Positions 44,325-55,348 of a stretch of 64,000 nt of DNA are shown here, in pieces; the stretch's first letter is position 1; the number at the start of each line of letters is the position of its first letter. The stretch comes from Puccinia triticina (taxonomy: Eukaryota; Basidiomycota; Pucciniomycetes; Pucciniales; Pucciniaceae): NCBI RefSeq assembly GCF_026914185.1, contig NC_070564.1:6510001-6574000 (forward strand), read 5' to 3'. The notes under the pieces were generated by a model, which made no database searches, was not told where the DNA came from, and saw only the letters and a list, made by a program, of their open reading frames with translations. The position numbers were made by a program, and so were the translations under genes.

Positions 44325-45130
44325 AGAAAGCGCCCAAAAATAGTATTACATACAAAAATTTAGTAAAAACAATTAAAGTACATAAAAATAAACTGTTGTA
44401 CAATAATGAGTAATATTAATTGTGTAAAAATACCCCGTGAAAGTATTATGTAGACTTCTACTGAAGCTCTTTCACATGACAATTGGTTATAAATATGTCA
44501 TGTGACAGAGTCAGGGAAATTAGTCTATTTCAATACAAATAAATTGCCCACAGCCAAGCCCTTTTCACGGCTACACCCCAGGATACTCCCATAGGGAGAA
44601 AAGGACTTAGTGTTTTACGCCCACTGAAGTCCCCTCTATAAATAGAGGCCTATTTGGCCCTCAGGAAAAGATCCCCCAGACCATTCACCGCCCATAAACT
44701 GTAAGTTGCCGTGAATATTCTCCCCTGCTACTATTGTAGCCACTTTTCCTTATAAACCATCCCCAGCACGTAAAATCCACTGGATTAAACCCTTTAAATA
44801 ATCAAAAATCCCTTATTAGCATATTTAAAGCTTTATCCTTATAAGTAGTTGCCGTAAGACCACCGCCTCTGTCAAGCAGCCAATCAGTTTAAGCGCTTAC
44901 CACCTACTTTTACGCTAAATTAATTCCCTGTAATTAATAATTACATATTATTAATCACATAATTAACTCCTCCTCTGTTACAGAGTGTTAAAACCCTTGT
45001 AGTGGCCATATTTGCCACGTAACAAGTTTGGTAATTTAAATTACCAGTGTTTATATCAGTACAGTTATAGTACTAGGGCCCAAAACCCTTATTTTGACGG
45101 GTTTTCTGCCCTAAGTTTCATAAACAGAGC
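44325..45130 (+). mobile_element. LTR-like block with promoter, 5'-truncated
   Basis: The first 84 bp repeat 37125-37208, placing this as the 3' part of the TGTCAGCC-type LTR. It contains CCTCTATAAATAGAGGCC near 44632 (a TATA box within a palindrome) and a downstream leader. A border near AGCTGTCA at 45130 is possible but not proven. Confidence 0.5.
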
Positions 45131-45489
45131 TGTCACCCAAGCTGTCACAATTCTTGTCCCAAGATGTTTTCTGATTGAGCCCACAGCTCAAGATTTCTTT
45201 TCTGATCAAGAGCGGTCGGTAGCCAAACCTTCCAGTCTTCCTATCCCAAATTTTTGAAGCCGCCCGGCCAAGGAAACACCTGATGAATTGGTCCCAGCAG
45301 GGCGTGGACTATAACTCTTCAGACATGAACACCAGGAAAATAAAATAGTCAGTTGATGGCAAGTGACATCACACCAGCTCCAGCCAGCTACTCACCATCT
45401 ATCCAATATCTATCCACTATCTACCTCAATCTCCCAACCATCTCCTCAACTTCCAAAATTTACAAAGGAGGTCCTGTTCATTTTTTGAT

Positions 45490-46060
45490 GAGCCCAACTG
45501 ATCCTCAGTTCTGTCCAGCTGATACTCAGCTTTGGTACCCAGCTCATACTCAGCTTTTTTGTCCAGCTCATACTCAGCTTTTTCACGCAGCTCACTCTCA
45601 GAATTGGAATAAAGCCTTTTGACCAGTCATTGCCCAGGTGATGCTCAGCTTTGTACTAGTCCTGGCGCAGCCAATGCTCAGCTTTGTACTAGTCTTTGCT
45701 CAGCCTTTTCCTAGTCCTGTCCCCGCTGACACTCAGCTTTGACCCAGTCCTGGGCCAGCTGGCCAGCTGATGCTCAGCTTGCTGAGTATCAGCTGAGCCA
45801 GGCCAGGGAAAAAGATGGGAATCAGCTTGGACAGGATCAGAGCTGAAAATCAGCTAGGCTAGGGCCAAAGATGAGCATCAGCTGAGCCACGGCCAAGGCT
45901 GAGCATCAGCTGTGCCAAGGCCAAAGATGATCATCAGGTGGCTGGTTCCAAAGCTGAGCATCAGCTGGGCCAGGGGAAAAACTGAGCATCAGCTGAGCCA
46001 GGTTAAAAGCTGAGGATCAGCTGGGCCAGGGCCAAAGCTGAGCATCATCTGGTTTTTTCA
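45490..46060. repeat. large foldback of the GCTGATGCTCAGC minisatellite
   Basis: Left half (45490-45780) has units such as CCAGCTGATGCTCAGCTTTG; right half (45785-46060) has the reverse complement, CAAAGCTGAGCATCAGCTGG. The turn at about 45765-45800 reads CAGCTGATGCTCAGCTTGCT then GAGTATCAGCTG. RNA from either strand could fold into a hairpin of roughly 280 bp per arm with mismatches. Units are shared with 2996-3385 and 5640-5930. Confidence 0.8.
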
Positions 46061-46587
46061 CATTGAGTGCTTTGATCCTGACACCTATCATGTGAGCCCT
46101 AGATGTGCTGGTGGAGAGGAGCAGCATGGGAGCAGTGTTGGAGCTGAAAACAAAGCTGTGTCATTTCACTTGCCATCAAGTGACTACTTTTTTTTCCTGG
46201 TGGAACAAGCTGAAAGGTCTTCGCAGGTAGGTGCTGCAACTTTTCTTCAATCAATATTTCTTGAATTTGTCTTTTTTTTTGCTTGGCGATTGGGTACACA
46301 TCTGACTGTTGGGTCCTTCATATCCTGCCCGTCAATTACAGCTCTGTGATCAAATCAGCCCTTGGACATATTGAATTGGAAAATGTGAATGAATCGATCC
46401 TCTTGATCAACTCATCCCGGTCCTTCCGTCACAAACAACAATATGAGATTTTGATCTGTCCGCTATCAACCTGCAATCAACCAGCCGCCGATGGAAATGA
46501 CGCCAGTCGGCTTGAGGTCCCATCGCGCTCCTTGGGGGCACTTCGAAGGCCCCCCTAAGTCTCTTTAACCGAGGACCTCTTCGACAT

Positions 46588-46925
46588 ATGATCAACAAGA
46601 TGAGCGACCTGTCCAAGTGCTCCCTAGACGCCTCCTTGGACCCCAACCGCGAGCAGCTCCAAGACGAACTGGCCCAACTGAGCGACATCTGCTGGCTGTC
46701 GGCCCAGATCAAGCAGGCGATCCTGGCCTTTGAGGCCGACCCCAATCTGCTCCGCCAGCGCAAGGACCGCGACAGGAACCTGTCAGTCCGCATGTACCAG
46801 CTCGCCACACTCAAGAAGCGGTTTGTTGAGACCAACTAGCGCTATGCCAAGGTTGAGCAGGCCGCCCGACGATCCATGAAGTCCCACATCAAGCGCCAGG
46901 CCCGGATCATCAACTGTAGTAGGGC
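46588..46925 (+). pseudogene. fragment resembling an Sso1/syntaxin-type t-SNARE
   Basis: The frame reads MINKMSDLSKCSLDAS, then QLQDELAQLSDICWLSAQIK, LKKRFVETN, a TAG stop at 46837-46839, and then YAKVEQAARRSMKSHIKRQA. This order resembles the Habc helices of plasma-membrane syntaxins (a set of helices followed by a YxxVEQxYRxxxxxxxxRQ segment). The in-frame stop and the absence of the SNARE helix and membrane anchor make it a pseudogene or gene fragment. Confidence 0.45.
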
Positions 46926-48110
46926 CCGCCGTAGGTTACTTGTGTTGCAATTTCAAGGTGTTTCCAAGGGAAGTAGCATGCTTCTACTAAATAAGCCTGG
47001 GATGAAGATGTCACTTCCCCCATGAGCACTCCTGCGAGCCAATTGATGCCATGCTTGTTTTCAAGCAATGTTTATGTCTTGGATGGCAATTAATGCCAGG
47101 TGACAAGCGCACCCCTGCCTTGTCACTTGCTTTGCAAGAAAGAGCCACCAGAGAAACTGTCTTGTATGTATACACACAACAGATTTTCAGGCTTGGCTGA
47201 CAGACCTGGCGTGATCCCTTGGTGTAAACTGGCACCCTCTTTCATCACAGGTAACAACCTTGTCCCTAAGCTAGACGGCCAAAAGGCCTGCAAGGGATGG
47301 ATTGCCCTGCCTGGGGCTATTGATTGCCCTGGATGAGGGCATAAAAAGAGAACTAAATCCCTCCTTTTCCTGTCCCTTAGCAGGAAACAGGTTTTCCAAG
47401 TGTTCCACTACTGAGATGTTCTCAGCACCATGACTCTCAATAGCTCTACTCATCTTGGCATCATATTTCCCTAGAATAATTTAGCCTCCTTTGCAGTGGT
47501 TTGCTGCTGAAGCATTAGCGCACCAGTTTAATTCTGGTTGGCCGCTGATTTAGCATGCTTAAAATCAACACTTTTTTCCAGTTATATCAATCAGTGGTTA
47601 GTGCATTGATTGGACCGCTGGTTTTCAGCGCAACGCAGTAGTCCAAAAGACCACTGCACTGAAGGCTTTGCTGTGCTGTTTGATGCACTGTGGTTTCACA
47701 CTTTCCAAAAGTGCGTCATCCACATGCCGATGATCATCATCTAAATTGCCCTTTTAGTGAGATATGTCTCACATAATCAAAGAATTCATTCTTTTGTTGT
47801 GAGATTTATCAATAGCACTGTTCCAGGGGTTTATTTTTCCTAATTTGAGTTGAAAAATGAGATTAACATTGGGAAAAATCATGGTATAGAAATGTTTGAG
47901 TTAGGGGAATATTTACATACTTAATCTACATCAAGGAGGTGGGTGACTGAACCCCACAGCGGCGCAGCCACCTTGGCCTCTAGTAACAATAATGGTGGAA
48001 ATAGTAACAATGGGCAGTTACTTTAAAAATTTTTGCCAGATATTGTCAAGTAAAGGGAATACCTACTGCTGCCAAGTTCCATGTTAGAATTCTGCCCCAT
48101 GCCCAGAAGA
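46926..48110. other. non-coding stretch
   Basis: No gene recognised. CACAGCGGCGCAGCCACC followed by GGCCTCTAGTAAC at about 47954 is another copy of the motif at 28803 and 36885. Confidence 0.35.
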
Positions 48111-48119
48111 GGTCCTATT

Positions 48120-48350
48120 TCTCTTTTTCTTCTTTTTTGAGAAACACCAGATGACAGCTGTGAGCTGAGGAAGAGGAGAGAAACAACTAAGCACCTGAGA
48201 AACACCAGATTACAGCTGTGAGCTAAGGAGGCCTTAATGGGAGGCTGACGGGACACAAAGGAAGAGGAGAGAAAACAGCTGTGAGCTAAGGAGGCCTTAA
48301 TGGGAGGCTGACGGGACACAAAGGAAGAGGAGAGAAATGACTAAGCACCT
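48120..48350. repeat. tandem 63-bp repeat
   Basis: ACAGCTGTGAGCTAAGGAGG begins at 48212 and 48275, each followed by CCTTAATGGGAGGCTGACGG and ACACAAAGGAAGAGGAGAG. A partial diverged unit precedes them. No coding role seen. Confidence 0.7.
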
Positions 48351-48699
48351 ATTGAGGTGCAAGGAGATGATTGACAAGATGAGTGAGGGAAAAAGAAGAA
48401 GAGAAGTGGAAATATGACGGGAGCTAATCTAGATACAGCGACTGAAACCTAAACCTAAGCTACTCATGAACAATGTTGTGACTGGTTCTCGTCCTCCTCA
48501 CCCGCCTTGCCGCAGCATCCACCTCACTCCTTTCTGGCCTTGAACGCTACACTTTTTCTTTACATCAGATTACTATATTCAGCTAGGCCCCTTTTTACCT
48601 CATGTTTTTCATCTTTCCCCACATGAAATACAGACTTTACTTAGTTCCAAGCCCATAGTAGGCAGACCTGCTCCGCCGGAGACTCCTATTCTTCTATTC

Positions 48700-48889
48700 T
48701 GTTATGAGCACAGTAGACGTGCCACGGGCTACCCCACAGACATGTCACTCATTGTACATACATGTCACAGCTCCTACAGTCATAGAGGAGCCGGGGGAAG
48801 ATCATCACACCTTCCCCATCCAGCAATCTACTTATTTACCGGAACCCAGAACAGACAGTGCCTACTCCCCCCCCAGAACAGCCCTTACA
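48700..48889 (+). repeat. 5' LTR of chromovirus
   Basis: TGTTATGAGCACAGTAGACG to CCCTTACA, preceded by TATTC. Short for a gypsy LTR but perfectly bounded. Confidence 0.93.
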
Positions 48890-49027
48890 TATTGCTGGAT
48901 CGCTTTTCGGGGACTAGGCCAGAACCAGAAAGAACCAGAATCAACTCAAATACCGACTTGACCAGAAACGAACAGAATCAAGAAACCCCGAACTCGGAAC
49001 ACGACCACACCCTAGGATTCGACTGAA

Positions 49028-49987
49028 ATGGCTGACGACATGGCGGCACTACACCTACGATTGGATGAACTGGCGGCCACCGTTCAGGAGGAGCGCGGAC
49101 TACGCCAACGGGCCGAGGCTGACCTTGCGGCCGCTCGGGCCGGGATGGTCGCCCCTGCTGTGGTACCCGTGATCCCAGACCAGCAACAAGTACCGGCAGC
49201 AGCAGTCCCGAAGGGCCCGAAGATTGGTGTTCCGGACAAATACGACGGGACCCGTGGCGCAAAGGCTGAGGCGTACGTCACTCAGATAGGTCTCTACGTG
49301 CTGTTGAACCCCGGAATGTTCCCCGACGACCGCACAAAGGTCATTTTTTCGATCTTGTATTTGACGGGGCAGGCGAGCACCTGGGCCCAGCCCTACACCA
49401 CGAAACTATTCGCCGGTCAGCAAGTCTCATACGTCGAGTTTTCAACAGCCTTCCAAATGATGTACTACAACACCGAGAAAAAATCACGGGCCGAGAAGGC
49501 CCTCCGCCAGCTGAAGCAGAAGAAGACCGTGGCACACTACACGTTTCAATTCAATCAATACGCTACCGATACCGGGTGGGAGATGACGACGCTGATGAGT
49601 CACTATCAACAGGGGTTGAAGAAGGACATCCGCTTAGCCCTAGTCCTCGCAAGGGCGCATTTTGCGGTACTCAGCGATCTCTGTAACTTGGCGTTGAAAA
49701 TCAATAATGAAGTCAACGGCGCCGATTTATCAGTTGCAGACTCCACCCCAGTGGCTGACCCCAACGCCATGGACCTCTCGGCGATGAGAGGCGTGCTTTC
49801 GGATAAAGAGAAAATCGAAATGATGAGAGCGGGCCAGTGCTTCTTCTGCGGCGAAAAAGGACATCTGGCGAGGGACTGCCCAAAGAAGACCAAGAAGAAG
49901 GGCAAGGCCGCAGTCCGGATCGCCGAATTAGAGGAGCAGGTACGACAGTTGAAGGCGGGACCGGAAGCGAGTGGGTCTGGTGGGTGA
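49028..49987 (+). CDS. Gag of chromovirus element 2
   Basis: 319-aa capsid protein. It begins MADDMAALHLRLDEL with a coiled-coil-like N-terminus, then the Ty3 capsid (VPDKYDGTRGAKAEAYVTQI near residue 59, and RAEKALRQLKQKKTVAHYT). A single CCHC knuckle CFFCGEKGHLARDC starts at residue 271 (codon 49838). It ends in a short coiled segment. The stop at 49985-49987 lies about 150 bp inside the overlapping pol frame. Capsid and nucleic-acid binding roles follow from the family. The frame is intact. Confidence 0.92.
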   Translation: MADDMAALHLRLDELAATVQEERGLRQRAEADLAAARAGMVAPAVVPVIPDQQQVPAAAVPKGPKIGVPDKYDGTRGAKAEAYVTQIGLYVLLNPGMFPDDRTKVIFSILYLTGQASTWAQPYTTKLFAGQQVSYVEFSTAFQMMYYNTEKKSRAEKALRQLKQKKTVAHYTFQFNQYATDTGWEMTTLMSHYQQGLKKDIRLALVLARAHFAVLSDLCNLALKINNEVNGADLSVADSTPVADPNAMDLSAMRGVLSDKEKIEMMRAGQCFFCGEKGHLARDCPKKTKKKGKAAVRIAELEEQVRQLKAGPEASGSGG

Positions 49988-52900
49988 GCAGAGGAGTCAA
50001 AAAATGGCGACGCTTGGGTGTGAAGGTTGTGCCTCCCCCGAGCGGTCGAGATCTTGTAGTAGCTGAACTAGGAACAAGTAGTATCATCCCCCTTAATACT
50101 ACCGACCCCCGGATGTTCTTTAAATTAGCAATCAAATCCCTACATTCTCCACTAGCCACAACCAACCTCTGCGCCACACTCCTCATTGACTCGGGAGCCA
50201 CCCACAATGTCATGAGTGACCGATTTATCAATGTGCATGGCCTGCAATGCAGGCACACAGCGAATGGGAGGACTGTCTCTGGGTTCGACGGCTCAACTAG
50301 CCGGACTTCCCGTGAGATTGATTTAATCATTGACACCGACATCGACCCGACCCCCTTTATCGTCACAAAACTCAAGGACACGTATGATGGGATCCTGGGG
50401 ATGCCATGGATCCGTCAGTTCGGTCACCTCTTGGACTGGAAGGACTGCCGAATTCGGACACAACAACCAAAACCTGCACTAGAACACATCGCGACCGCGG
50501 AAGTGGTTTCGTCTTTGCCGCCAAAAGCCTCGAAAGACGGGGAGGAGCCCGTGAGGCAAGCGAGGCAAATTGACGAGGGGGTGCGCTCTGTAAGCGTGAT
50601 AACACCCCCGCGATGTGAGTACGATACTTCCCACTCTCACCATGATGATTTAGGGACATCTGGCAAGCGGGCATGCCCCTTAGAACTCTTTACCCAGCAG
50701 TACTCGAGGCAGAAATCGCCGATGGACGTATTAGCAGCCGCGCCGGTGGCTTCGTCCTTGCCGACAACAGCCTCGAATGACGGGGAGGAGCCCGTGAGGC
50801 AAGCTAGGCAAAGTGACGAGGGGGTGCGCACATCCAGTGCGATAACACCCCCGCTACGTGAGTTCGATGTTCACCCTTATACATCTACAGCGGTAGGGAC
50901 ATCTGGCAAATGGAATCCCATTCTACAACAGCAGGCGACGCGGGCACAGGGAGCTAAGGAGGACGTTTTCGCGACCGCACGAGCGGTTTCGTCTTTGCCG
51001 ACAACAACCTCAATAGACGGGGAGGAGCCCGTGAGGCAAGCGAGGCAAATTGACGAGGGGGTGCGTGTTTCGTGCACGAGAACACCCCCGCGATGTGAGT
51101 CCAGATCGTCCCTTTTCCACCATGAAACTATTGGAGCAACTGGCAAGCAGACACCTCTCCTATCAAGCTTAGGAACCGGCCCAATGCTCGACGCGGCCAA
51201 AGCGTCCTGGTCTACATCGGCTCAGTTGGCTGCAAAGTCACAGCAGACCGTGGGGGTCAAACCGGTGGAAGAGCTGGTTCCGCCTCGGTACCACAGACAC
51301 CTCGACATGTTCAGGAAATCTGAAGCGCAGCGGTTACCTCCAAGGCGGAAGTACGACTTTTGTGTGGATTTGATACCCGGAGCTATTCCGCAAACCAGCA
51401 GGATTATCCTGTTTTCACCCGCGGAGAATGAAGCGTTAGAAAAGCTGATATCAGAGGGGTTGGAGCACGGGACAATACGGCGTACCACGTCGCCATGGGC
51501 GGCCCCGGTACTATTTACAGGGAAGAAAGACGGAAACTTGCGTCCTTGCTTCGACTATCGGAAATTGAACGCTGTCACGATCAAAAACAAGTACCCGCTT
51601 CCACTCACAATGGACCTCGTAGATAGCCTTCTTAACGCGGACACGTTCACGAAACTCGATCTGCGGAACGCCTACGGGAACTTGAGGGTGGCCGAGGGGG
51701 ACAAAGATAAGCTCGCATTTGTATGTAAAGCTGGACAATTCGCCCCGCTTACCATGCCGTTTGGACCCACGGGGGCCCCTGGATTCTTTCAGTATTTTAT
51801 ACAAGACATACTTTTGGGTCGGATTGGGAAGGATACAGCGGCCTACCTGGACAACATAATGATCTATACTCAGAAAGGGTCGGACCATGAAGACGCGGTC
51901 AACAGTATTCTGGATATCCTCAGCAAGCATACCCTATGGCTGAAACCCAAAAAGTGCGAATTTTCCAGACGGGAGGTGGAGTATTTGGGGCTACTGATCT
52001 CTTGCAACAGGGTGAGGATGGACCCCACAAAAGTCAAGGCCGTGACGGAATGGCCGGCACCAACAAATCTGACGGACCTCCAGCGCTTCATCGGATTCGC
52101 CAATTTCTATAGGCGTTTCATTGATCACTTTTCCGGAACCACTCGGCCCCTGCACAACCTGACAAAGGCGGCGAGCCGATTCGTGTGGAATGCCGAGTGT
52201 CAGCGGGCCTTTGAGACGCTTAAGACAGCATTCACTACGGCCCCGGTACTGAAGATAGCAGACCCCTATCGCCCCTTTATACTGGAGTGCGACTGCTCGG
52301 ACTATGCATTAGGCGCGGTGCTCTCTCAAATATGTGAAAAGGACGGCAAACTCCACCCGGTGGCCTATCTTTCGTGATCCCTTATACAGGCCGAGCGCAA
52401 CTACGAGATCTTCGATAAAGAACTTCTGGCGATAGTGGCTTCCTTCAAGGAATGGTGGCACTATCTTGAGGGAAATCCGAACCGCCTAAAAGCTATCGTG
52501 TACACCAACCATCAAAACCTAGAAAACTTCATGACGACAAAGCAATTGACACGCCGTCAGGCCCGGTGGTCGGAGACGCTGGGGTGTTTTGACTTCAACA
52601 TTGTATTCCAACCTGGCCGGCAAGCGGCAAAACCCGATGCCCTATCTCGACGGCCGGATTTGGCCCCGTCGAAAGAAGACCGCCTGACGTTCGGCCAACT
52701 CCTACGCCCCAAGAATATCACCCCGGAGACCTTCAGCGAAGTGGCCGAGATCAACTCATGGTTTGTGGACGAGTCGGTAGATCTTGATGAAGCCGGAAAT
52801 TGGTTTGAGGTCAATATTCTGGGGGTGTTGGGGGACCTCGAGCAGCTGGAGGATGAGGATGGGCGGAGACCTGTTTTGTCGGACACCGAATTGATAAGTC

Positions 52901-54369
52901 TAATTCGCGAGGCTACCGCGAAGGACCCAAAACTAACTGAACTGATCAGGGATTGCCAGATTGACAAGAGCCCTCAAGGCGGGAAGTCAGCGGGAATGTC
53001 CGTGCACAATGGAGTGCTGTACAAGAATGGAGCGGTCCGGGTACCGGATGACGATACGATCAAGTTCGAAATCCTGCGTAGCCGGCACGACTGCCGGCTG
53101 GCGGGACACCCGGGAAGGGCCAGGACATTGGCGCTGGTCCGGCGCTGTTTCAAATGGCCGGGCGCTAAAAAATTCGTCAACAAATGGGTCAATGGATGCG
53201 GGTCGTGTCAGCGTGTGAAGCCGACTACGCAAAAGCCCTTTGGGACGTTGGAGCCACTGCCCATACCAGCAGGACCCTGGACGGACATTTCTTACGACCT
53301 TATCACCGACCTACCACTCTCTAATGGCTGCGACAGCATACTCACCGTAGTCGACCGGCTGACCAAAATGAGCCACTTCATCCCGTGTCGTAAGGACACG
53401 TCTGCGGAAGGCTTAGCGGATCTGATGATGCGGCACGTGTGGCGTCTTCACGGCACCCCTAAGACAATTACCTCGGATAGGGGCAGCGTGTTTGTCTCGC
53501 AAGTGACGCGGGAACTAAGCAAGCAATTAGGAATCCGGTTATGCCCGTCGACAGCGTACCATCCTCGGACCGATGGCCAGTCGGAAATAGTGAATAAAGC
53601 GGTGGAACAATTTTTGCGGCATTTCGTGGGGTACCGACAGGATGATTGGGAGCCGTTGCTGGCGGTGGCAGAGTTTGCCTACAACAACGGAGAACACGTC
53701 TCTATTGGGATGTCGCCGTTCAAAGCCAACTATGGCTTCGAATTGACGTATGGGGGCATTCCATCTTCATCCCAGTGCATTCCGGCGGTCAACTCCAGGC
53801 TGAAAATCCTGGCACAGGTTCAGGACGAACTGCGGGCGGCGCTGGAGGAAGCGCAGGAGTCAATGAGGGTACAATTCGACAAGGGGGTCAGGACCACGCC
53901 AAACTGGCGGGTAGGGGATGCGGTGTGGTTGAACAGCCGAAATATTTCGACAACAAGGCCGAGCCCAAAGCTATCGCACAAATGGCTGGGGCCTTTCCCT
54001 ATTGCTTCTCAACTCTCACAGTCGGTCTATAAACTGACCCTACCTCTTTCAATGCAAGGAGTACATCCCGTATTCCACGTTTCATCACTCAGGAAACACA
54101 GCGCGGACACAATAGGAGGACGAGGCAAGGACAACCCAGAGCCATGTTGGATAAACGAAGAGGAGGAATGGGAGGTGGATGAGGTACTCGACTGCAGGAA
54201 GAGGGGGAAGCGGGTCGAATATCTCATAGCGTGGAAGGGGTACGGCCCGGAGGCAAATTCATGGGAACCGGAATCCAACCTAGGAAATTGCGGCGAACTT
54301 CTAGCCGATTTTTTGCGGAAATTCCCGGAGGCGGCGCGGAGGCACTCGAGGAAAAGGAGGTTTAAATGA
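49837..54369 (+). CDS. Pol of chromovirus element 2 (PR-RT-RNH-IN-chromodomain), one in-frame stop
   Basis: Pol lies in the -1 frame relative to gag and overlaps it by 151 bp; expression by frameshift is inferred. Protease LLIDSGATHNVMS has its Asp codon at 50188. A linker holds three repeats with EEPVRQARQ. RT contains MPFGPTGAPGFFQ and YLDN (51844-51855), the last Asn replacing the usual second Asp of YxDD. RNase H is broken by TGA at 52375-52377, with the same frame continuing beyond. Integrase has CGSCQ, Asp 53296, Asp 53476 and Glu 53584 (DX35E). The chromodomain runs WEVDEVLDCRKRGKRVEYLI then WKGYGPEANSWEPESNL, expected to bind modified histone H3. It ends with a basic tail at 54369. 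Confidence 0.9.
50490..51160 (+). repeat. three ~240-bp tandem repeats inside pol
   Basis: VSSLPPKASKDGEEPVRQAR, ASSLPTTASNDGEEPVRQAR and VSSLPTTTSIDGEEPVRQAR head three units of about 80 codons. Each unit continues with DEGVR, a TPP block and a (V/L)GTSGK or IGATGK end. They sit between the protease and RT, where Ty3 elements normally have a short linker. Confidence 0.9.
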
Positions 54370-54457
54370 GGGGCTAAGATTTTTTACCCATGTGGTTTTT
54401 TAATGCTGCCCAGGGAGGGACTCAGAGCCGGGGGCTTAGGCGTTAGAGGCGGGGTAG

Positions 54458-54646
54458 TGTTATGAGCACAGTAGACGTGCCACGGGCTACCCCACAGACA
54501 TGTCACTCATTGTACATACATGTCACAGCTCCTACAGTCATAGAGGAGCTGGGGGAAGATCATCACACCTTCCCCATCCAGCAATCTACTTATTTACCAG
54601 AACCCAGAACAGACAGTGCCTACTCCCCCCCAGAACAGCCCTTACA
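54458..54646 (+). repeat. 3' LTR of chromovirus
   Basis: Copy of 48700-48889 lacking one C of a C-run and with about two substitutions; followed by TATTC. Confidence 0.93.
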
Positions 54647-54651
54647 TATTC

Positions 54652-55346
54652 TGAGTCCCTGAGCATTCTGTGCTCCTGAGCTTTCCAGCTCATCTTCCTT
54701 CATTCATTGGACCTAGGCCATATTTCTTTCAGTCCAAAGGAGTGAATTGTGCACAGCAAGTCAAAATTGTAAAAACATCAAACCACTTTTTTCAATCCTT
54801 TTCAATCCTTTGTAGAAGATGACGGGAACTAAGAAATTTGTGGCTTGAATAATCCTCATGTGCATTCACAGAGTGCAAATACAATAAAGGGTTGGTGGGG
54901 GATTCCGATTTGACCATATTGAAAAAATCTTGCTATTCTGCAAAGAGTTGAAATTCAAAAATTTGCGGAACAGAAAAGTTTCCTTATGAATACCTCAAAA
55001 TCCAAATACTTAAACAGGAAGAAAAACAGCTTCTTAAAAATCTTCTCATCCAAAGATCCATCTCTATCCACCATCTTGCAGGGATGTTGTTTATTGTTTC
55101 CAAAAAATCTGACTTGGTTTTTTACTGGAATTAAATTTCTTGGATCTAGACCTTGAGTAAAGGCAAAGCTTTTATACACCCACTTGTTTCCAACTAAATT
55201 AAATGTGAAGAGGTATCAATTATAAAAATATCTATTTTTGGATTGAACCTGGAATGGCTTTGACAAATGGTTGAAAAGCTAAAAATATACAAAAACTCTA
55301 GAAACTGCATCACTTTACATGCATAAACTCAAAGGAGGCTTTAGGT
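54652..55346. other. non-coding AT-rich stretch
   Basis: No gene or repeat recognised. Confidence 0.3.
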
Positions 55347-55348
55347 TA

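Larger units (their letters stand above)
48700..54646 (+). mobile_element. complete Ty3/gypsy chromovirus with paired LTRs (element 2)
   Basis: LTRs of 190 bp (48700-48889) and 189 bp (54458-54646) start TGTTATGAGC and end CCCTTACA. They differ at about three positions and are flanked by the 5-bp duplication TATTC (48695-48699 and 54647-54651). A purine tract AGAGGCGGGGTAG precedes the 3' LTR. Gag and Pol are in different frames (Pol is -1 relative to Gag), and Pol ends in a clear chromodomain. One in-frame TGA in the RNase H region is the only obvious lesion, so insertion is recent. Confidence 0.95.

Noticed and set aside
49713..50381. 222-codon minus-strand ORF opposite gag/pol
   Set aside because: Shadow of the well-supported retroelement frames on the plus strand.
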